A stretch of DNA of 12,500 nt from Chromera velia (taxonomy: Eukaryota > Sar > Chromeraceae): NCBI GenBank assembly GCA_018398765.1, contig JAHBMJ010001923.1, positions 52,501-65,000 of the forward strand, given 5' to 3'. The notes beneath the pieces were generated by a model. That model did no database searches. It had not been told where the DNA came from and saw only the letters and a program-made list of their open reading frames with translations. Both the position numbers and the translations under genes were made by a program. How positions within the stretch are numbered: position 1 is the stretch's first letter; every line of letters starts with the position of its first letter. Below, one piece after another: positions 1 through 8,913 of the stretch.

Positions 1-72
1 TATATGTATATACATACGTATGTATATATGTACATTTTTATGTGTGTATGTCTTACGCCGCGGTCTCTGCAG

Positions 73-120
73 GTGTTGAGGGACCGGGACAGCGCAGTCG
101 CAGAGACGAAAACCGCCACG
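73..120 (+). CDS. Exon, 48 nt, short half of repeat unit 1
   Basis: It follows TCTCTGCAG and ends before GTCGGT. It encodes [16 protein letters not shown]. Ala at position 8 and a small residue at 12 match the other 16-codon exons, and it resembles the exon at 1887 most closely. The preceding 72 bases read as the tail of an intron. Confidence 0.75.
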
Positions 121-3100
121 GTCGGTCAACTGGTCTCTTTCTTTGAGCGTCTGAAACAAACACCCACTTGCTGCTCCTGTTTGCGTGCGTGGAAAGGTCT
201 GCATGATGCACCTAGACATGAGATTCCTTCTTTTTTTGTCCTTGTTTGTCTGCAGGCGGAGATGGCATTTCTCCGTGAAGAGGTCGAGACCGCGAAGTCC
301 AGGAAGAGAGAGACCGAAAGTGAGGTTGTTAAGGAGAGAGGGAAGGTGAATCAGCTGAGAGAGGAAATCGAGGCGATGGCAAAGGAGAGGGAGAAGGAGA
401 GAGAGGAGCTCGCCCTGGTCAGTTGGTCCTTCCAGTTTTTTCTTTTTTTTCCCTGGCAGACTGGCATGATGTTTTGTTTTTTATCCTCGCGTTAAAGGAA
501 GTGGGGGGAACTTTGAGACCTGCAGGCTTTTTGAGTTCAACTGCAGATGAACAAAGCACGCAGCACCATGCACACTGAAGAAGACCCCAAAAAAAAGCCG
601 ACGAAGCGTATGGAAATAGAGATGTAAGAGAGAAAAAAAAGAGGTGACTAGATGGGTGGACGCACAGGTAACAGTGGCTGGGTGTAAAAGAGAATAGCGG
701 ATGGAACTCATACCAAAAGAAAGGAAACCAGACAGAGCGTGAATAGAACTTTGGCCGAATTGCAATCTGAGAAACAAACTCAAGTTTTTAGTCAGTTTCA
801 TGCGTTTTCCTTTCTGTCCAAACTGGGCATGCAGAAAACGCTGGCAAATGTGGCGGCCCAGAAAGAGGCGGACATTCACAGGGTCAGTCCCCAGATTGGG
901 GGAGATCTCCTCTCCTGTCTGTTTCTTTCCTCGCTCCCCTCTTCTGTGAGCAAAGGATGGGGAAGCCGTCGGATCATCGACCCTTCTTCCTTCCTCACCA
1001 GAAGGTCGGAAAGGCTCTTTAAGATTTCTTCACCGTTGTGCTTTTTCTCACTTTTTCTTCTTCTTCTTGCTGTCTCCAGGAGAAGATCGAAAAACTGCAA
1101 CGACAAGTCCATGAGGCCTCCCGAAAAGCCGCAGAGTCAAACAACAACGCCACGAGCCACCAAAATCGAGTGTCCGCACTCGGCACGGAGATAGAATCTC
1201 TCCAGGCAAATCTGAGAGAAGAAAAGAAGGCAAAAGAAGCGGTTAGTCACCAATGAGGACAACGATTTTCCATTTCGTTTGCTCTCTTTTACTCTTTGGG
1301 CTGAACTAATTGCATTGACGATTCTCCTGTCCTCATTCTGAGAGAGAATGCTGGTCATGTCAAGACTCTCTTTTCTTTTCTGGCAAAGTGGGTAGGTGGA
1401 CAGAGGATGCAGCTGTTCTCTTCAAATTTCATCTCGATGCGCTTCTGTGTGCTTCATGGTTGGAATGCCTAAATAAGGTGTCTCTACTGATTCATTTTTT
1501 TCGCCGAGAGAGAGGGAGTACACTTTGTCCACGTAGAAACAAGAGGAACCACTATCAAAAGACGAGGAGAAGAGGAACCCCAAAGAAAGCCTGCCAATTG
1601 ATTCATTCCTCCCTCACGCCTCCAACAAAGCCACGTACGTGCGCTTATGAATCCAGTTCCTCCACACCCCAATGGAACGATGCCATTGAAGAGAGAGTTG
1701 CGATAGACAGAAAGCGGGTCTTTTTGTAAGCAGGAGAGAGATCCAGGAAGGGAAAGCCGTTCACCGGTACATCATTTCTTCGTAGTGCAATGAAACTGTT
1801 GTTTCTTCAGACAAGTCTGATCGATTCTAGATAGTCTGATCAAGATCTTCTTTGTCATTTCCACCCTCCTGTCTTTTCCTATGCAGGTTGCAAAGGAACG
1901 AGAGGCGGCAGTGGCACAAAGCAGATCTCTGAAGGTCAGATTGGATCTCCTTCCTTCCCCCCTTCCTCGACCTCCTTCTGTGTGCTTGTGTCTGTGTCTG
2001 TCCGTTTGTTTGCCATGTACGTATGTTACAGACTTATATTAATACATACATGCAGACGTGTATACATACAGATACTTCTTCACACACATGCACGCGGGCA
2101 GGCACAACAAATGGAGGGAAGGAAGCAGCGTCGCACCTTTTGTTTCTCCATTTTCTTGGTTGCGTGCGAGTTTAAACGTCGTGTCTCAATCCTCTTTTGC
2201 GCTCCTTCCTTCCTGAACGAGCTTGCGCGAATGGTTCTGCAGAAGAAAACGACGGACCTCGGAGCGGAGCTGGAGCAGAGCAATGAGGAAAGGAAGAGAG
2301 CCCTGCAGCGTGCAACACAGGAAGAGACCAAAGCAAAAGCGCTCAGGGAAGAACTCACCGCCCTTCAGCGAGAGAGGAAAAAAGAGCAGATGTCGTTGGC
2401 AGAGGTAGGTCTGTGGGTATTTGCTTTTCTTCTCTTCGCATGCTCACCAGGCATTGACCTGCTTACCTGCGTGAGGGGTCGTGGTCGCTGGATCCGAAGA
2501 CCACGAAGTGAAAGGTGCTAATTGTTATGGAGGTCCTTTTTTTCTGTCTCTCTCTCTCTTTTTTTTTTTTTGGTCTGAAGTGTACTCACATGCAGATGCT
2601 CTGATCCCAAATATGTGAAAAGCATTTGAATTCTTTTTGCATGACGACCTGCAGAAGACCAAAAAGACGCAGGAGGAAAGTCGAGAACGCGCGCGGCTTC
2701 AAGACGTCAGTCTGGCATTCTGTGACGAGCCCGTTTTGATACCCTCGGACCTAGGGTCATCTACTCTCTCACGTAACGCTGGCGAGGCAATGACACTGCA
2801 ATGCCACCACTCTATCCTGAAACCTGTATCTCACTCCACTTTACTCTGCTGTCTGTCAAGCCCGGTCCGCTTTCTTGCTGCTGGTATATCTTTTGATCCG
2901 CGTATGAGAATTGAGTTTTTCTGTCGTGTCAGCGCATTCATTGAGGAGGCCGACTGAGGAATTATGGAACGGCCCCTGTTCTTTCTCCCTTTGGAGAGAG
3001 AGACTCTCGGCATGGCTGGCTGAAAACGTGCGTTATTGATAAGGAGGTCTTTGGGTCTTCCATTGCAGGCGAAGATTTTGGAACTGGAGAAACAAGTGAA

Positions 3101-3879
3101 GGCCGCAGAAGAGAAGTCTCGGCAGGCAGCTGCAGAGTCCAAGAAGAAGGGGGAAGAGGCGGTGGAATTTTATGACAAATACAAGTCCCTGATGAATCAG
3201 TTGGAGACGGAGAAGGAAGAAAACCTCACGGTAAGTCGTCGTCGGTTAAAAGGATGTCGTGCATCAGTGTCGCACGAAATACATTCTTCATGGGAAGGGG
3301 AGGAGAGCCTGAGTGAGGCGTGGAAGGAAAGTTTGATTGGAACACAAAAATTCATTGCGTGTATCCCACATGCCGACATCCATCCCATACCCGTTTGCTG
3401 ATCGAGACCGAATTTTTTCCCTCGTTACATTTCTTTTTGCTCATTTGACATTTCAGTCTTTTCTCACAAACTGCAGAGCAGAATCAACGGTACAACCTCT
3501 CGCATTTCGCTTTCCCGTCTCTCCTTTCCCGCTCCCCACGGTCCCTCTCTTTCTCTTTCTCTTCCTCTTCCTCGTTGTCTTGAGAAGGAGAAAGAAGAAC
3601 AGCTTTTGCGTGCATGCAAATGACGTCATGGCTCGGCTTTTGGATTTGTAGAGGGCCGCCCAATTTGACGAGGCTTCCAAGCGTGCAAGGGAGTCAGAGG
3701 TGCGTCTGTTGTTTTGCTTGCTTGCGTGTGTTTGGGGGACTTGGGGTGTTTCCATACTTACTCAGTGAAATTGGCTGAGGAAAAAAATGAAAAGCAGAAA
3801 GGTCTGATCTGGCCTTGAGGGGGCATCGCATCCATTTTCTCTCTTTCCCCTTCGTGCTTCTTCTTCTTCTTCTTCTTCT

Positions 3880-3926
<47 letters not shown>

Positions 3927-4214
3927 TTCTTCTTCCTCTTCCTCTTCCTCTTCTTCTTCTTCTTCTTCTTGTTCTTCCTGGATGAAAGACGTCCTGAATT
4001 CTACCGTCTGATTCTCTCCGGCTACCTGATATTCAGAAATGTCTGATATCTTGCAAATGCACCGCAATCGTACACCTACATTTTTTCACGAGCACAATGA
4101 GACAGGAAATTGACTTCATCAAACAAAAAAAAGAAAGACAACTTCCCAATAGTACGGGAATTCTAGACACATGTCTCTTCGCTCTTTGACTCTTTGTTAA
4201 TCCAGATTTACGCG

Positions 4215-4279
<65 letters not shown>

Positions 4280-5569
4280 TTGATCAGGAGACCATCCAAA
4301 AGCTTCAGCTGGAGCTGGCAGAGGCTCGAGGAAAAGCGCAAGAAGAGCGCGAGACGGTCAAACACGAGAGAGAGCGTCTAAAGGAACTACAGGCCGAGCT
4401 ACAAACCTTCAAGGAAGAGAGCCTCTCGACAAAGAAGGATGACATGATGGTCAGTCAGTGAGTCAAGCAGCTGGACTGAAAGAGAGAGAACACAGACGAA
4501 TCTTCTCTTCTGTCTTCATGAGGATCAGACATAGAAAATGACAGACACAATTTTGAACGTATGAATGCGTTCTGCTATTGCACTCGCCCGTGTCATCTCA
4601 GTCTCAGGAGTTAGAGCTCTTCTGCCGTAGCACAACACAGGCTGCCCAACTTCCTTTCCTGTTTGCAGGAAACCTTGAGAGACGAGAAGAAGCAACTTGA
4701 GTGCAAAATCGAAGACCTGGAGGTCAGTTTGGCGTAAAGTTGCGTGGAAGTCGGGGACGCATCCTCACGTGCACTCGTGGGGGAAGAGGAAGGACTGTTT
4801 TATCAGTGCCTTGATGTGATGATTGCTCCATGTTCCCTGTGTGTACGCTGTGGGTCTCTTTCAGACAACTTTTTCTTCTTCTAGAAAAACTGAACACTCC
4901 TGATTCGCTCGTCTCCCCCCCTCTCTCTGTTGCTAGAAAAAACCACAGATGATCCAAGAGAAAGAAACAAAAGATTGGAGAGTCACGAATCTTTCCGCAG
5001 GAGACGTCTGTTTAGATACACGTTGCATTAATACAAATAAATGTATGCAGAGGCGCCTGCTCGACCAAGATCAGGCCCTCACGAAGCAGAAAGACAAACT
5101 AGAGGTCGAGAAGAAACAGTTGACGGTCCGTCTGTCTGTGAGTCTGTCTGTCTGTCCGTCTGGGTGCAAATCTCTCTCGATGCCATCCAGTTCTGTACGC
5201 TGTGCTTTTTTCTGTCTCTCTCTTTCATGGGGATGTCAATTTGAGTGTTGCTACGCCCTGCTGTCTTTTGTCCTTGAGACTTATCCCCTTTCGCCGCTTT
5301 GTGTTGCTGTTCGACGACAAACTGAAAGGGCGTCTGGGTATTTTTATTGGGAAAAAGCAGCAGCAAGAGAAACAAACACAGTCACACACACACACACATA
5401 CATACATACATATACATACACGCACTACATACACATACACGCACGCACGCACACACACACACACACACACTCACACACACACACATACATACATACATAC
5501 ATACACATACACGCACTACATACACATACACGCTCGCACACACACACAGACACACACACACACACACAC

Positions 5570-5616
<47 letters not shown>

Positions 5617-7456
5617 TACATACATACACATGCACACAAACGCACGCACACATGACCTAGGACCTCCCCCCCCCAGTGTTTCCAGAGTTCTCATAGATTC
5701 ATTCTACAGTGAGGATTGCAAGGTGGTAACTGAAGGAAGAATCACCTCGTCCCTTCTTTGTGTTTTTCATTGTGTATGTTTGCTCATTACCCCCTTTCTA
5801 TTCTGTCATCCCCGCTGCATCAGGATGAGCTTGTGATTCGAACCGACGAAATGAAGCTGGAAGAAGAGATCAAAACATGCCTTCGGAATCAGGACGAGGC
5901 AGAAAAGACAAAGGAGCAGGTAAGTAAGACATTCACTCCCTGGCAACAGAGGGTTAAGAGAGAAAGAATCACAAAGAACTGGATTAAGCAGTTTGCTTGC
6001 AGCTTCCTTTCCAAGCAGAACACGAGGCTTCCTTGCAAAAACAGTTTTGTTTCCTCTCGACCCCTTCGACACAACAATGGCTCCTTTGACTTCTTTGGTG
6101 CGACCCAAAACGGCATGTCAAGAAGCATGAAAACCTCTCTCTTGCATGGGGATGCTTATTGTTTTCGCCTGTCTCACTGCCACCCCTGTCTGTCATGACA
6201 TCTGGTTTCTCTTCTTCCAACCACATTTCCCGTCCTGGTCTCTCTCCTCCTCTTTTCGTTTTTTTTTTTTTCTCTGATTTTCTTCTGTTCTCTGCGTTGC
6301 TTTGCCCCGTCCTTCCCTGTCCTGTCGTGTTTGCAGAAGATTGTGTCACTTGGGGAGAGGTGCAGTTTTCTGGAGATCGAGAATGGAGTGAGTGAGTGAC
6401 TGAGTGAGTGAGTCCGCAGAAAATCAAAATGATCGATCGGGTGTTTCTCTCAGACGAGGAAGAGAGAGAGAGACAGAGAGACAGAGAGACATAGAGAGAG
6501 AGACAGAGAGAGCCTTGGCATGGAAAAGACTAGTCCCTAGAACAAGACTGGACTGTTTCCCTTCTTCTGACACGTACCTGTGCTTCTCAACAATTTCCGC
6601 TTTGTTTAATTCTTGTTCGGGCCTCCGTTTCTTTATCAACCTGTATCGAGAAAGCCGCACAGACCTTAATGGTATTGCCTCCGTCAGCTGCGCAGTTTTC
6701 CATGTCAATGGGAGGAAGCCCGCCGTGAGTCAGATAGAAGTCACGCTCTTCTTTCCATCGATTGACGCTTTCCCCAAACAGCAGTCAGACGGTCTGACTG
6801 ACGCAGCATCAAAACCTCAGGCTGGATGATGTTTCTTTTGCCCAAGCTTTGAGAGGGGCAAAAGAAGAAAGTATCGATGCGATTATCTGCACGTGGGTGC
6901 ATTCACTTTGCCCTTGCTTGCTTGTTTGTTTGCCTGCTTACTTGCCTGCTTGCTCGCAGAAAATGAAAAAGGAGCAGCTGCGTGCGTCAAAGGCAATAGG
7001 CAAAGGCCGAGAGGCCTGCACGACCTATGAAGGCAGTATCAAAAAATCGGAGGTGGGTCCAAGGCCTGCAAACAAAAATACTACAGAGCTCTACTTCAAC
7101 AAAGCTACCGTGTAAATAGCCGTCGAAAGACAAGCATGAAATGCTATTTGTACGACTGACTAGTGGTCTGTCTACATTGTTTCGCAGGAGTTCTTTCCAA
7201 AACCAGTCAGAGGAAGGACAGAAGGAAGGAAAGCATCCGATCGAAACACGAGGAAAGAAATGAGAAGCAGTGCTTGCGTGGACAGGATTGAAGTGACCTT
7301 TCAAGGGAATTGTTTTTTCATGAAGGGTCCACAGAAGGCAGAGAAGGCAGGCATTGTGGGTACAATTGAGAAGCAAAGGAGAGAAGAAAGACAGAAAGGG
7401 ATGAAAAGAGAAGAGCAGAGAGAAAGCCCAGCTTTTGGTGTGGTTCTCAAAGAATG

Positions 7457-7487
<31 letters not shown>

Positions 7488-8869
7488 GGACGGACTCTGC
7501 TCTCGCATTCCTCGGTGGAGAAGAACGCGCAACTGCACGTCTGCATATGCACTCTCTCCTCTCCTGTGCTTTGGCGAATTCATCCTTGTTTTCGTTGTGA
7601 TTGATTCTCTGACTCACTGACTGACTGACTGACTGACTGACTGACGGATTGACTGACTGACTGACTGACTGATTGCAGCGATTATATCTAGAGGAGAGAG
7701 CGAAAAGACTCGAAGCCGAGAGGAAGTATGAGGTCAGTGGGAGTTCAATCGACTCAAGTCAGGACAAGCGGAGGTCTCCTCCCTCGCTCAAGTGAATTGA
7801 ATCCTCTGAGCCCATCTGTCTGCGGGCTTCCTTCCGCGTCCTTTGCTTCCCTCCTTTGTATGTGCGTGTCTCTGTCTCTTTCCTCTGCCTCATGCAGTCC
7901 CTTTGTGATTCGTCCTCTTTTTTCTTCCTCTCTGTATGTTTCTGGGTGTATGTGTGCATGCATGTGTCTGCCTGTCTTTGTCTGTCTCTCTATCTGTCTG
8001 GTTGTCCATATGTCTTTCCGTCTCTCTGTCTGCCTGCGTGCCTGCCTACCTGTTCGAAACCGCGAAGAGAAAAAAAAACCATAGTCTTCGTGAGACTATG
8101 TCTCCTTGATGCCTGTGTATCTGTGTGCCTTACCTCCTGTCCGGAGAGGTGGAGAGAAACAGGGTGGTGACACTGCACATTTAGAGCCTTCTGCCCACTT
8201 TGAGCAAGGGACTGGGTGGTTTTTTTAGTTTTTTCTTCTTTCTTTCTTTCTGTCTTTCTTTCTTTCTTTCTTTCTTTATCTCTTTTTTTGTTTCTTGCGT
8301 AGGTGGGAGACATGGCGAAGGAGCTTTGCACACTTGTGCGCTTCTGTAGCTTCTTGTTGGCCTTCTTTCTCTCTCCTCGTCTTGTGGTCAGGTTTCCCCT
8401 CCCCCGTTCTTCTTCTGCATGCAGGAAGTCAGAAGGATGATGAGAGGGTCCAAGACCTCCAGAAGCACAGCAAAAAACGAGCCGTCTAGAGAGAGGGACA
8501 AGGAGAGAGACAACGGAAATGCATCCTCGAGACGACCCCACACCCAAAGATGCATGCCTTCCACTCCCAATACATTGAATTCATCCGGAAGAAACCCTTT
8601 TCAGAAGGTAAGTAGAAAAGAATAGCCAGTCAGAGCATGGCCGTATTTCCTTTTTGTCTGACCTTCTCAGACTGCATCGAAAACGTCCTCCCACAATCTT
8701 ATGATGATTTGATGTTCGACACGGCAAAGCGGCAGCACAAGAAAGAAAGTCAAAAAATGAACGAATTTTGGTGCCTCAATGCTTCGTTTCTGTGCGGCTG
8801 TCTGCTGAAAGACCTTCTCCCGCTAACCTTTTTGCTTTTTTTTTCCTCCACGTGTGTGTGTGTGTGTGT

Positions 8870-8913
<44 letters not shown>

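Noticed and set aside
736-783. Open 48-nt stretch encoding [16 protein letters not shown], possible extra short exon
   Set aside because: The donor would be GTTTTT, without +5G, and the repeat order needs only one 48-nt exon here, which is 835-882. The 48-nt size comes from my choice of start.
1388-1729. Plus-strand ORF of 113 codons inside the 1242-1886 intron
   Set aside because: No heptads, no good donor in phase, and composition unlike the flanking exons.
3762-4067. Minus-strand ORF with a long poly-glutamate run
   Set aside because: It is the complement of the intronic CTT repeat; there is no coding signal around the run.
5202-5694. Several overlapping ORFs of Thr-His or Cys-Val repeats on both strands
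   Set aside because: CA/CATA microsatellites stay open in most frames; these are repeat artefacts inside an intron. The same applies at 8750-9031 and 10886-11276.
7441-7675. GACA and TGAC arrays considered as a CRISPR-like array
   Set aside because: Units are four bases with no spacers; these are simple tetranucleotide microsatellites.
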